This document shows, piece after piece, positions 34,509 to 45,446 of a stretch of DNA of 64,000 nt (positions are counted from its first letter, which is position 1; every line of letters starts with the position of its first letter). A program made the position numbers and the translations under genes. Source of the DNA: Diabrotica undecimpunctata (Eukaryota > Arthropoda > Insecta > Coleoptera > Chrysomelidae); the NCBI RefSeq assembly GCF_040954645.1, contig NC_092806.1, positions 114,000,458-114,064,457 of the forward strand, in the 5' to 3' direction. Under the pieces are notes generated by a model. The model was given only the letters and a program-made list of their open reading frames with translations, did not search any database and was not told the DNA's origin.

Positions 34509-34892
34509 AACATAATTTTCACAATGAATGAATATTGGTGAAATTATTACAATATAGTCTTAAACTGATTTATACTTAAGATTTGTACATATTTCAATTA
34601 AAAATTTGAATCATAATAATTTTTCTAAAAAGATTAATTTATTAAAAGTTAAAATAATATTATTTTCTCTAAAAAATTTTATAAAACGCAAAAATTTAAT
34701 CCTATTCTACGACCACGCGGGATCTACATATAAAAATATCTAAAGTTGCATTTATTGTCCCACTCTTTCATATTTTAGAAGCAATAATAGAGCTGACATG
34801 ACCGCTCCTTAGTGGTACCACGTGCGTCCCACCCTGCCTAACCTTTGCCGACTTTCAAAAATAACAGTGAACAATTCTTCTATAAGCGTCTA
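34509..34892. repeat. Dispersed repeat, copy 1 of a 385-bp direct pair
   Basis: Almost identical to 44122-44512 in the same orientation (both start near TTTTCACAATGAATGAATAT and end at CTTCTATAAGCGTCTA). The 3' end abuts the long-inverted-repeat transposon at 34893. The pair brackets the 9.2 kb that contains two DNA transposons and the gypsy element. No coding capacity. Confidence 0.85.
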
Positions 34893-37800
34893 CAGATTGA
34901 ACGAATTTAAAACGGAACATACGAAATCAATGTATTTCGGCTCAACTCCGCTCTAGGTAGTTGGCCAACAAAAGGTTGTCAAATAATTATATTATAAAAA
35001 TCCAATACTTCAGCGGGCTGCTGGATTCTGAATTCATTCAAGAACAAGTCAAAACTCCACCCAAATAGGTTGCCTCGAATCACTGTGAAAACTAGACTAC
35101 ACAAGCAGTTATTATGCTGTCAAACCACTTATCGCTTCCTTATAGTCGAAGAGATAGAGCCGAAATTTTGAACTGATCAGTAATATGACATTTCTCTATT
35201 GGAATATATTCATTGTAACTGGGTTAAGACTTTGCCTTACAGGCGGACGCCCCTCGTGGTACAGGGGGTGGCTATACAGGGATGAAGTTGTAATTTTTTT
35301 CAGAAAAATTAACGATCGATAATATGGCTGAAACTTTGCCCAGAGTAAGATCTTGGTATAACCAGACGAAATCCCAAAGGGCGGACGCGAGAGTGGATAC
35401 ATAAGGGCTGGCGGACAGGGGTGAAATTGCAATTTTTTGGGGAAAAATTAACGGTAAGTAATATGTCCGCCATTTTCATGGCTCATTATTTAGCCCCTAA
35501 AAACTCTAAATCCAAAAGGGCGGACAGCTGGGTTGGTACAGAGAGCCATAAAACGGGGTCAAATGTACCACTTGCCTGCGCATTTTAGGTCTCGGTAACA
35601 ATTTTCAAACTGATTTTATTATGATATTTTTATGCCGATTAATTTAAAAAATTGTATGCTCACTTCTGTTACTATTCTGAGAAGTGTCAAGTAAAGTTTT
35701 CCTCAAAATTTTCCAAAAAAATTTCCGTAAATGAAAATTTTCGTAATTTTTTGAGGTAAAATCTAATTTATAGAATCCTTTCGATTTTCTGTAAGTTATA
35801 CCATGATTTTTTTCCAAAAATTTTCAAACGATTTTTCCGATAAAAAAAAACTTTGGAAAAACTTTTCTAAAACATTTGATAAAACTCTACGTCATTGTCT
35901 GAATCTTTTATAGAATATTTTGTAGTTTTAAAATGATATTAAGATAATGTTTTTTTTTCAAACTAAAGTCATATTTACTTTACAAATCACATTTTTTTCT
36001 TAAATATAAATATTTTACGAATTAATTTTTAATTGAATAAATGTTTGATATTTGATATTTTATTAAATTAAAGTAATTTTATAATGTTAACTATTAAATA
36101 TTTTTGGTATAACAAATAGTAATTTTACTTATTTTTTATTACAATAAAAAGGTTTTTAAATTTATATTGCATAAATAATGGTTGTTCAGATATAAGAAAA
36201 ATTTGATTTATTATTACATTAATAATCAAATACAAAATATATTATTTCTATTTATCAATAGGTAAAATTCAATTTGTAGAATTCCTTTAACATTTTACAA
36301 ATAATTATTAACAAAAATCAATTTAATAGTGGAATTATCAATTTTTTAAGTTTTGAAATTTACTTTGTACTTAGATATTTTCAATATTTTTTTTAACTTT
36401 CAAATTGATTGAATTTTTTTTTCATTATTTAATTATAATTTTACAAATTCTGTTTGGACATTAATTTTGCATCATTATTATTTTAAAATATTAAAATAAT
36501 AATGATGCGCGTTCCATTTAGATCAGTAATTCTAGACGCATGCGCTAAATGTAATAAGTATCAAGATGCTTTTATCCAACTTGGTGAAACTGACTTCGAT
36601 TGTAATGAAGTTTTTGAAACCTTAGAAACTTTCATATGTCACTTATATGGAACAGGACTGATGAGAACAATTCCAAAAAGAAAAGTAAACGATGTCAGAT
36701 TTTCACTATTTAACCGGCAGTATAAGTTGCATGATATGAACGAGCCTTTAAAAAAAAAAATTTCGATGCTTCAAGCTTACCACCATGTCAAGATGAATTA
36801 CACCAACATCTAATGCGAGCCCATTATATTTCAAATATTTGGACAAATGCTCATAAAAAGTACCAACAGAATTGATTGTTGAAGAACATGGTTGGGAGTT
36901 TGAAGATGAAACATATAAATTCAAATGGTTTAGTGGACCTCAGATGCCAGAATCAGTTCGAGAAGTAGTGATTGAAAATGAAGCAGATAATGAAGGTGAT
37001 ATTATTGAAAGTGAAAGTAACGAAGATGATGAATGTGATGACATCAGTGAGAGTGAGAAAAATGACGAAATTTTTAAAGTTTTTTTAAAGTTTTTTTTCT
37101 TATCGGAAAAATTGTTTGAAAATTTTTGGAAAAATTCATGGTATAACTGACAGAAAATTCTAAAAGGATTCTATAAATTAGATTTTACCTCAAAAAATTA
37201 CGAAAATTTTCATTTACGGAATTTTTTTTGGAAAATTTTGAGGAAAACTCTGCTTGACGCTTTTCAGAATAGTAACAGAAGTGAGCATACAAATTTTCAA
37301 ATCAATCGATATAAAAATATAATAAAATCAGTTTGAAAATTGTTACCGAGACCTAAAATGCGCAGGCAAGTGGTACATTTGACCCCGTCTTATGGCTCTC
37401 TCTACCAACCCAGCTGTCCGCTCTTTAGGATTTAGAGTTTTTAGGGGCTAAATAATGAGCCATGAAAATGGCGCACATATTACTTATCGTTAATTTTTCC
37501 CCAAAAAATTGCAATTTCATCCCTGTCCGCCACCCCTTATGGATCCACTCTTGCGTCCGCCCTTTGGGATTTCGTCTAGTTATACCAAGATCTTACTCTG
37601 GGCAAATTTTCAGCCATATTATCGATCGTTAATTTTTCCGAAAAAAATTACAACTTCATCCCTGTATAGTCACCCCCTGTACCACGAGGGGCGTCCGCCT
37701 GTAAGGCAAAGTCTTAACCCAGTTACAATGAATAAATTCCAATAGAGAAATGTCATATTACTGATCAGTTCAAAATTTCGGCTCTATCTCTCCGACTATT

Positions 37801-37975
37801 AGGCAAGCTCCTCTTTCCTTTAAAGGAGACAGATAGTTGAACGATATTTTATACAATGTCTATCACCGGGTATGGATTTATTCTTGTCCAAGTTTTATAT
37901 TGGTCCACTATTTCAAATGCAGTTCAAACAGACATATATTAAATTGTATGTTCCGTTTTAAATTCGTTCAATCTG
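34893..37975. mobile_element. DNA transposon with very long terminal inverted repeats
   Basis: Ends are CAGATTGAACGAATTTAAAA at 34893 and its reverse complement ending at 37975, flanked by TA on both sides (34891-34892 and 37976-37977). The inverted repeats run inward for about 0.9 kb: 34893-34922 matches 37946-37975. A diverged block follows (about 34923-35140 against 37802-37945). Then 35141-35865 matches the reverse complement of about 37084-37801 closely. Identical short frames appear on opposite strands at 35196-35432 and 37509-37745 purely because of this symmetry. The unique centre is AT-rich and holds a decayed protein gene (36502-37150). Confidence 0.85.
36502..37150 (+). pseudogene. 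Unclassified transposon protein remnant
   Basis: C-terminal part of a protein I cannot assign. The first piece (36502-36813) has FETLETFICHLYGTG and NDVRFSLFNRQYKL. At a run of ten A bases (about 36749-36758) the frame shifts, and SLPPCQDELHQHLMRAHYIS then NIWTNAHKKY follows. A second shift near 36865 gives EEHGWEFEDETYKFKWF and an acidic tail. The order (Cys-containing PPC segment, RAxYxxxIW, GW, then KWF) resembles the end of proteins repeated in many invertebrate genomes, but no name can be given. The tail runs into the inverted repeat at 37084. No N-terminal half is visible, so the copy is broken. Confidence 0.5.
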
Positions 37976-37995
37976 TATATATATAATATATAATA

Positions 37996-38049
<54 letters not shown>

Positions 38050-38058
38050 TATGTATAT

Positions 38059-38140
<82 letters not shown>
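37976..38140. repeat. (TA)n microsatellite
   Basis: About 160 bases of TA with small interruptions between two DNA transposons that both use TA targets. Confidence 0.95.
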
Positions 38141-38142
<2 letters not shown>

Positions 38143-38147
38143 TGTTA

Positions 38148-38944
38148 CAGTAGACTCCCTCTATAACGAGAACTGAAATGGCAGACTAATGACCTCGTTA
38201 TAAGCGGATCTCGTTATATCCAACAACAATAATATTGTGCATACATATGAATATGTAGTTTTCTTAAGCATTAACTTTCTATAGTGAAGCCATTCGGAGC
38301 AATATAAGATGCTAATAAATATTGTTTGAATGGCGTTTTTAAAACAAAGTTGTTTACTTTTATTGTCAATGAAATGCATTAAAACAAAAAAGAGTTGTTT
38401 ACTTTTACTGTCAATGATATATGTTAAAACAAAAAATCTGTATTCTGTAAATATGTATAAAGCGTATAAAGTTATTTTGTCATTTTTGACTGCTTTAAAT
38501 TGTCCAGTATTCTGTCTATCATATTTTCTAAAGATGTGAAACAGTTTTATGCTTCTTTATTTGCATTTTGTCCTTGGATAAAGTTTCTGACAACCTTTAA
38601 AACAGTTACCACATCTTGTCTATTAGGACCCATGTTATTAGGTGTGAATGGTCAACCCAATACAATGACACTTGTGAATCATAAATTTTACATTTCCGAC
38701 TAAGAATCATAAATTGTAAGAAGTTTATTGCGGGCGGCCCGCAGTTAAAAAGGGTATTTATTTATAGCTACGGCCGGGCCAAAACGTAAAAAACACGTTT
38801 TGCAATCTTATTTTCTCTCGTTATAAGCAAATTTACCTCTCTATAAATGGTTATAGTTCAATAGAAATTTCAGGGGACATCTAATGTACCTCGTTATAAG
38901 CGAAACCTCGTAATAACCGTGTTCGTTATAAAGGGAGTATACTG
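38148..38944. mobile_element. Non-autonomous pogo/Tigger-like element
   Basis: CAGTAGACTCCCTCTATAAC at 38148 is mirrored by CAGTATACTCCCTTTATAAC ending at 38944; TA flanks both ends (38146-38147, 38945-38946). At 797 bp it has no transposase. Additional internal inverted sub-repeats with CTCGTTATAAGCG occur near both ends. The centre has a 46-bp tandem duplication (about 38347 and 38393). Confidence 0.85.
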
Positions 38945-38946
38945 TA

Positions 38947-39599
38947 TATTTACAACATTAAAATACAACTTTTTACAATTATTATATGCTAATTTCTTAA
39001 AAATGCCCTCACATAAATATATTTTTATAAAATTCTCTAGTATATAACTTATTAAAATAACCAAATACTTTTATTATCTATTATCTAGTATATAACTTGT
39101 AAATTAACTTTTTAAACACTATTTTTCTTTCTACTATATTCTATTCATTTCAATACCCCAAAATAATATTTAAAATAAATAATTTACTTATTATTTCTTT
39201 AAATATTAATTTTCTTATCCACATACCTTAATAAATTAATAATTCAATTTTTTTTTTATTTAAAATGTGTTCTATTAAATACATCCCTGTTCGCTGTCTA
39301 TGTCAAACTGTCATGTCAAATGGAAGTTTGTGTGTTTACATTTTACAATGGATGTTAGGATACAAATCTAGGAATTATTTCCATTCAAAAGGCTTTCATC
39401 CATATAAATTGGTAAGTTTTACACTTTTTATAAAGACATTTACACAATCAATTCTGTATCTAACCCCAAATTATGATTTTTAGGGTACCAAACAATTTCC
39501 ATATGTACAAAATTCAACAAGTATGATGTCAAATTTATTCACAACAATGAAATATACCATCTATTTAACAAATCAAGTCTATTGAATAAAATGGATATA
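38947..39599. other. AT-rich stretch, nothing recognised
   Basis: The other end of the gypsy element (rest of pol and the 3' LTR) would be expected here but no match to the LTR at 42840 is visible beyond a 17-base stretch, TGTTCTATTAAATACAT, near 39268. Confidence 0.4.
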
Positions 39600-40550
39600 T
39601 CAGTAAGCTGTTAGTGTTATTATTATAAGTGTTATACTTAGATCTGGTATCATCCTTTTATAATAAATAATTATTCCAATGAAACCTCTTAAAGTTCTTA
39701 AATTGTGTGGTGTTTTATATTCCTGAATGACCTGTGTCCGTTCTGGATCCATTTCTATTCCCTTAGTATTAAGTTTATAACCTAGATTTATTACTTCTTT
39801 TTGAAAAAATGTACATTTTTCTTGATTTATTTTTAGTCCAACTTTGTCTAATCTGTTTATTATAATTTTTAGGTGTTTCTCATGATCTTCAGCCGTTGTA
39901 GAAAAAATTAATATATCATCAATGTAGTGAATTACAAAATGTTCATATTGATCCAAAATATCATGAAGACATCTACATAGAGCACTGCAAGATGATTGAA
40001 GTCCAAATGGTACTACTTTGAATTGATATACTACTCCATCTATCTGAAATCCTGTATACTGTCTACTTTTTCTTTCTAGAGGTATTAACCAGAAACTATG
40101 CTGTAAATCGATTTTAGTGAAAAATGACATTCCTGTAATTCTTCCTAATATTCCATCTTCTAACATATTATTAATTGTTTTGTTTACTTCTTCTTTGTAT
40201 TTATATGGTATTGGGTATGATTTTGTTTTAAAATCTTTTTCTTCTTTAACTTTTATACTATGGATATAATTTTGTGCAATTCTATTTTCTTTATTGACAA
40301 GTCCCTTATGTTGCTGCAATATGGAAATGACTATTGATTTATATTTTTCAGGGCAAGTTAAAACTTTTATCATATCTTCTTCTTTACAAATAAAATTATT
40401 CTTCATTATGTACTCATTATTCCTTGCTTCCAATTTTACACACTCCACCTCGTAGGCATCCATCTGCTTAAAATTTCCATTCCTTAAATATTCACTACAA
40501 TAATTATTCTTCACATTCTTTTGGGACATATCCCTATCATCAAAATACAT
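39600..40550 (-). pseudogene. Ty3/gypsy reverse transcriptase, internally deleted and truncated
   Basis: The open frame extends a little upstream of the ATG and overlaps the end of the protease frame, as expected of a frameshift-expressed pol. The N-terminal spacer leads to KSYPIPYKYKEEVNKTINNM and LEDGILGR. The next residues jump straight to SFFTKIDLQHSFWLIPL: about 40-50 residues that normally hold the VxKKDG and DYRxLN motifs are missing. VVPFGLQSS, the catalytic HYIDDILIFS and the NLGYKLNTKGIEMDPERTQV segment are intact. After YYKRMIPDLS the similarity stops and the frame ends in unrelated residues. Inactive. Confidence 0.8.
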
Positions 40551-40590
40551 TTCTTCTTCATAAACATCATTATTTTCTTTTAATAATATC

Positions 40591-40968
40591 CTATCGAACT
40601 CTTATTCCTTCTTCCACCTCATCTTTCTGCATAAATTTAAATATTTGCCCTTCCAAAGTTACCATTTTTTCTTCAAAATCTATCTTTACTTTCTTCTTTT
40701 CCAATTCATCATTTCCCATTAATATATCAACACATAAATCCTTGACAATAAATCCTTGCATATTAATTTCTTTATTAAGAATATTAATTTTAAAATTGGC
40801 TAGTTTATCAATTTCACCCAACTTCTTATTATTTGCACCAACAATTTTAACTTTTGGAATCTTTATTATATCTGATAGTTTTAATGTATTAAAAATAAAA
40901 TTCTCCGAGACTAAAGTACTTTCTGAACCAGTATCTATCATAATTTTAATCATTTTATTTTTGGCCAA
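40591..40968 (-). CDS. Retroelement aspartic protease domain
   Basis: A 125-residue frame with the catalytic MIDTGSESTLVSE motif near residues 11-22 (DTGS in place of the commoner DSGA/DTGA), a hydrophobic flap region and a closing ILMGNDEL segment (the usual ILGxDxL box). It lies in a different frame from gag (110 bases upstream in the element) and from the RT that follows, so it is probably made by frameshifting as part of pol. The true N-terminus is uncertain. It would process the gag-pol polyprotein. Confidence 0.7.
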   Translation of the reverse strand: MAKNKMIKIMIDTGSESTLVSENFIFNTLKLSDIIKIPKVKIVGANNKKLGEIDKLANFKINILNKEINMQGFIVKDLCVDILMGNDELEKKKVKIDFEEKMVTLEGQIFKFMQKDEVEEGIRVR

Positions 40969-41078
40969 AGCATTTATATAAATTAAATTAATAGAGTCAA
41001 TAATTTTATCCCCATCTAAAGAAATAAATTCAGAAGGTTTTTCATAATAGCAATGGCCTAACTTGTAATTCAGAAAGT

Positions 41079-42695
41079 TTACTGAACAAAATTTTGATTA
41101 TTAGAATTCTCAGATTGTATCTGACCACTTGGATCTGATGTCCTATGTCTTTCCCTACTATGACTTCTACTCATATTTTCCTGCCTTGTACTAATTCGTT
41201 CCCTGTCTTCGCAGCTTCTATTCCTTCGAACACAATTTACCTGTCTGTTATAGTTAGGTCGCTCTGTATTTCTTCTATTGTTAAAATCTTGTTTGTTATT
41301 ATTAGTACTGTTATTAAAATGTTGTCTATTATAACTAGTATTGTTATTAAAATTCTGTCTATTTTGATTACTGTTATTATTATTAAAATTTTGTAAACTA
41401 TCACCATATCTAGTATTATTGTTATATGATTGTCTATATTGTTGATTATCATTTCTATTATATTGAAAGTTATTATTGTTTTTTCTGTTATTATTATTAC
41501 TTGTCATATTGCCTCTTTGTATTCTTTGAATAAAATTAATAAAACTATCTATTGTTTGAATATTTTGTACAGTTACTGTTTGCACCACATCAGCATCAAA
41601 ATGTCTAGATACATTTAAGACTGTTTCATCCTCTCTAAGTGGTGGTTCTAAATATTTTGCAACTGTTATCAGTTTCAATGCATAATCTACCATATTTGAT
41701 TTTAAATTGTGATTATACTTTCCAAAATATAGAATTTCTCTAAACTTGGCTTGCTCTAGTTCACCCCAATAATAATTTAAAAATTTATTTTCAAATGTTT
41801 GAAAATTATCTAAATCATTTTCAATACTAGCAAACCAAGTTGCTGCATTGTCATTTAATGTCATTCTAATATAATCTTTAATATCATTAATATTATTCAC
41901 GAATCTTAATTTATGTTTTAAACTATTTATGTATACTCTAGGATGCAAATTTTTTATATTACCAGAGAATTTAATCCCAGTCTCATTTGTTAAATTTAAG
42001 TAAGGTCTCCCTATGTCTCTCATTTGTGAAATATCATCTATTCTCTGTTCCACATTTCTTATTTGATTACTATTTATTTGGATATTTTGTTTTATATCGT
42101 CTAATTTTTCTTCGGCGTTTCTCCTGTCTTCGTTAATTTTTACTTCTAAGTTACATTTCTGCAACTCTATTTTCTGTTCTATATCTATCTTATTATCTTG
42201 AATAATCCTCTTTACTTCTGTCCTCTCATTGTCTATCCTTTTCTTGTAGTCATTCCGTATACTTTTTATTTCATTTGCTACTTTTTTCTCTGCAGCTTCA
42301 AGTTTTTTATCCATTTGTTTTTCCATTTGTTTTACAATTTTATTATTATTATCTTCTATTTTCTTTTCTAATTTTCTATAATTCTCTTCCAATTTTTGTT
42401 CCATTTTTTTCATGTCTTCTTTGATTTCTTTTGAATTCTCTTCCAATTTTTTTATGTCTTCTTTGATTTCTTTTGAATTCTCTTCCATTTTTTTCGTATT
42501 CTCTTCCATTGTCTTGTTCATCTGCATCATTAATGACATCAAAGCTGCCATATTGAAATTTTCCTCTCTTTCTGGATTCATTTCTGCAGTATCTTGTGGA
42601 ACTTGAACTAAACTCTCCTCTTGTATAGGTTGTGTTTCTACTTCCACATCTTCTTCATTCTTTTTGCTTCTTGTACCTTTCTTTCCTTGAGACAT
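41079..42695 (-). CDS. Ty3/gypsy-like gag protein
   Basis: A 538-residue structural protein of the retroelement particle. Residues 1-50 are acidic. About 50-230 form a long coiled coil with internal duplications (MEENxKKMEENSKEIKED units). About 235-390 is the retrotransposon gag core with LHPRVYINSLKHKLRFV, then MTLNDNAATWFASI and FENKFLNYYWGELEQAKFRE. The C-terminal 150 residues are Asn/Gln/Arg-rich and end with an Arg-Ser segment. No CCHC zinc knuckle is present, so RNA binding probably uses the basic tail. The ATG at 42693-42695 is the first in the frame and lies about 130 bases after the primer-binding-like site. Intact. Confidence 0.75.
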   Translation of the reverse strand: MSQGKKGTRSKKNEEDVEVETQPIQEESLVQVPQDTAEMNPEREENFNMAALMSLMMQMNKTMEENTKKMEENSKEIKEDIKKLEENSKEIKEDMKKMEQKLEENYRKLEKKIEDNNNKIVKQMEKQMDKKLEAAEKKVANEIKSIRNDYKKRIDNERTEVKRIIQDNKIDIEQKIELQKCNLEVKINEDRRNAEEKLDDIKQNIQINSNQIRNVEQRIDDISQMRDIGRPYLNLTNETGIKFSGNIKNLHPRVYINSLKHKLRFVNNINDIKDYIRMTLNDNAATWFASIENDLDNFQTFENKFLNYYWGELEQAKFREILYFGKYNHNLKSNMVDYALKLITVAKYLEPPLREDETVLNVSRHFDADVVQTVTVQNIQTIDSFINFIQRIQRGNMTSNNNNRKNNNNFQYNRNDNQQYRQSYNNNTRYGDSLQNFNNNNSNQNRQNFNNNTSYNRQHFNNSTNNNKQDFNNRRNTERPNYNRQVNCVRRNRSCEDRERISTRQENMSRSHSRERHRTSDPSGQIQSENSNNQNFVQ

Positions 42696-43662
42696 TTTGA
42701 GACTTTACTTGTTCAAATATAATTAAAAATAAAATCTATAATTTTTCCTTTCTACTGATAATTAATTTAATTATATGAGAGCACTTATCTTCCCAAACTA
42801 ATTCTTTTAAATAGAGAGCCAACGCGTTGGGCGCGATATTGTTATGATGTATTGTTTGTTTGAATGATGAGCAATGAGTATTTTTAATAATATAATATAT
42901 AGGGTTTTTATAGCGGTTTTCAAAGAATTAGTTTGTAAGTACTTTTTTAAATTATCTTTATTATAACTATTATGAAACACACATATATATCTAACCTAGC
43001 CAATGTAAATTTAAAATAAACTATCTTTAAATTGATATTCTTATAAAACTAATTAAATTCTATAGACAATGTAAAATTTAAACAAACTATCTTCAAAATT
43101 GAAATTGTTATGACACTAACTAAATTATATTAACAAAATTTTGTACCTTTCTTTCACTGAATGCCTAAATGAACTGTTTTTCACTATATAGATTCTAATC
43201 ACCACTGAATGTCTTCGTACTTCGGTTATCCTTGTTTTTGTGAAATTACTTTTTCCAATTATCAGCTTCTACCAATTTAAGATATATTTTTCTTCACCAG
43301 CATTTATAAACCACCAAGCAAACCAGCAAACAGCATTTATATTTATTCTTCTTTTCAATATACCAATATCCAATTATTATAAGTTGATTTATACTAATCT
43401 CCAATCATAATATAATTTTAATTTCTTCCAATATCCATCCAATATTCTTCTAATATACTTTTTAAATCTTCAATAATTATTTGTGTATAATTATAAATGT
43501 GCATTAAAATATATGCATAATTTTTAATCTTCGTTTAAATCACTATATTAAACAATTGGACTATTTGTAACTGATTGACTGACTCCAACTAACTTTCATA
43601 TTTCTTACTAAACTTTCTGACTTTCTTACTAAAAAACTGCCTGACTATAACTTTCTGACTAA

Positions 43663-43745
43663 AAACTTTCTGACTGCTTGACTTAAACTTTCTGACTGCT
43701 TGACTTAAACTTTCTGACTGCTTGACTTAAACTTTCTGACTGACT
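43663..43745. repeat. 22-bp tandem repeat in the LTR
   Basis: The unit AACTTTCTGACTGCTTGACTTA (22 bases, written here as AACTTTCTGACTG then CTTGACTTA) occurs about three and a half times, just downstream of the predicted start in element orientation. Shorter variants of the TTTCTGACT core continue to about 43600. Confidence 0.85.
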
Positions 43746-43776
43746 CCCTGAATCCAAATCACCGGGTATTTATATC
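43737..43776 (-). promoter_or_regulatory. LTR core promoter: TATA box and initiator
   Basis: On the minus strand a GATATAAATA box (43767-43776) is followed about 29 bases later by TCAGTCAG (43737-43744), the arthropod initiator. Spacing is canonical for RNA polymerase II and the position fits the U3-R border. Confidence 0.65.
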
Positions 43777-44121
43777 TTTTTGGATGTTCCAGAACCATCT
43801 GGTAAGAAATCATGTTCCATTTGTTCTATTAAATACATGTCTGAATTTTCTGGAACAAACCATTTCGCAAACAAGGCCATCTCCGGTGATCTAGAGAATT
43901 CCATACTTTTCTATTAATAATTTTGTTGGCATTTAGGCTTTTCAGATCAGAATAAACACTTAAATCAGTAAATATATATAAATTAAACATTTTAAACTAA
44001 CATTATTATTATAACCCCACTTTTTATTCGTAATAATTCTTAATTTCTATCTGTCACTTCGAGAGTATGTATATCTGGTTGCCTAATCACGTGGCTCACT
44101 TAAATACATATATATAAAACA

Positions 44122-44512
44122 TCATTTTCACAATGAATGAATATTGGTGAAATTATTACAATATAGTCTTAAACTGATTTATACTTAAGATTTGTACATA
44201 TTTCAATTAAAAATTTGAATCATAATAATTTTTCTAAAAAGATTAATTTATTAAAAGTTAAAATAATATTATTTTCTCTAAAAAATTTTATAAAACGCAA
44301 AAATTTAATCCTATTCTACGACCACGCAGCATCTACATATAAAAATATCTAAAGTTTCATTTATTGCCCCACTCTTTCATATTTTAGAAGCAATAATAGA
44401 GCTGACATGACCGCTCCTTAGTGGTACGTGGTACCACGTGCGTTCCACCAGACTCACTTTTTGCCGACTTTCAAAAATAACTGAACAATTCTTCTATAAG
44501 CGTCTATATTCT
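44122..44512. repeat. Dispersed repeat, copy 2 of a 385-bp direct pair
   Basis: Second copy of 34509-34892; the main difference is a short duplication near 44428 (GGTACGTGGTACCACGTG against GGTACCACGTG). After the shared motif CTATAAGCGTCTA it continues with TATTCTTTGG, also seen inverted at 28509-28520. Confidence 0.85.
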
Positions 44513-44691
44513 TTGGTAGTATACTTGAGCTATTAATACTGAGAAGTAGGAATTGTTGTGTTGTTGGTTTCCGACAATGAATCTGTCAAAATATGCCCGA
44601 GCTAAGCGAATGGAGTATATAATTTTCACTTTACGCAAAACATATCTCTGCGCAAAACAGAGACTTGTAGAGACCTTGATGAACATTTGGG

Positions 44692-45205
44692 GAATTCTCA
44701 TCGAGCAAAAAGACAAAAGAGGGAATGTAAAGGTAGTGGGGGCAAAAATATTGGTAGACAGGAAGTGCCATCTTGAGAGGCCACATTAAACAAGGAAAGA
44801 GAGGCTCTTTCCTTGTTTAAGAAATCAAATTTAGTTGGGTTATGTTATTGCTGATGTTATTGTTTGTCTCAACTGTCACATGAAAGATTATTGGTATTTG
44901 AATTGAAGTTTTTTAACAATTGTTTCACATTTTAGACTATTATTGTTATTATTTAATTAAAACTTTATTGTGTTCTAGTGTTAAAAAAGTATTTTAAGTG
45001 TATTATGTATTAATATTATGTAATATAACAAATAAATAGATAAATTAGAACCCCTACACCACTGTATGATTATTGTGAAGTGTCATGAAATTTAAATTTG
45101 GCGCATTCGCATTTCCGGATATGTCCGCCATCAGAGGCCACTTTTTTGGTCTCCTTTTCATAACGATTAGATTCCCTCTTTTGTCTTTTTGCTCGATGGG
45201 AATTC
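44692..45205. repeat. 35-bp inverted repeat upstream of a zinc-finger exon
   Basis: 44692-44726 and 45171-45205 match in inverted orientation at 34 of 35 positions (core CATCGAGCAAAAAGACAAAA). The 444 bases between them include a 16-bp perfect hairpin. A weaker GAGGCCAC match extends both arms inward. May be a small element near the promoter of the gene beginning at 45447. Confidence 0.8.
44786..44820. repeat. Perfect 16-bp hairpin
   Basis: TTAAACAAGGAAAGAG (44786-44801) is exactly mirrored by CTCTTTCCTTGTTTAA (44805-44820), with a 3-base loop. No T tract follows on either strand. Confidence 0.9.
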
Positions 45206-45446
45206 TGTTCAAAATCTGGCAACTTTTAAAACACAATTTGGGGAAATAATTTTTTTGAGCCTGGCAACGCTGGCTGTTCTGTTCTGTGTTGTGGTCATAG
45301 AATAACAGAGCATTGTGGTGGTGTTGTGTGTCTTGTCTTGTCTTAGTCTTGTCTTTTCTTTTTCTTTTGGATTTGTTATTTTGTTGTCCAATTTTTCACA
45401 AGTGAACATTAAGTGAATGAAACTTGAAAACTTTTAAACATACAGT

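Larger units (their letters stand above)
39600..44002 (-). mobile_element. Truncated Ty3/gypsy-like LTR retrotransposon
   Basis: Minus-strand order: candidate 5' LTR (44002-42840), primer-binding-like GCGCCCAACGC next to the LTR, gag (42695-41079), protease (40968-40591), part of the reverse transcriptase (40550-39600). RNase H, integrase and the 3' LTR are missing, and the RT has an internal deletion, so this copy cannot move by itself. gag and protease remain open. Confidence 0.75.
42840..44002 (-). mobile_element. Candidate 5' LTR of the gypsy element
   Basis: In plus orientation it starts TGTTAT and ends CTAACA, giving TGTTA/TAACA termini. It lies directly beside a GCGCCCAACGC primer-binding-like sequence. 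It contains a well-spaced core promoter and a short tandem array. The outer limit is not confirmed by a second LTR. Confidence 0.55.

Noticed and set aside
41145..41618. Plus-strand hydrophobic frames opposite gag
   Set aside because: Antisense of Asn/Gln-rich gag codons gives Ile/Val/Leu-rich shadows.
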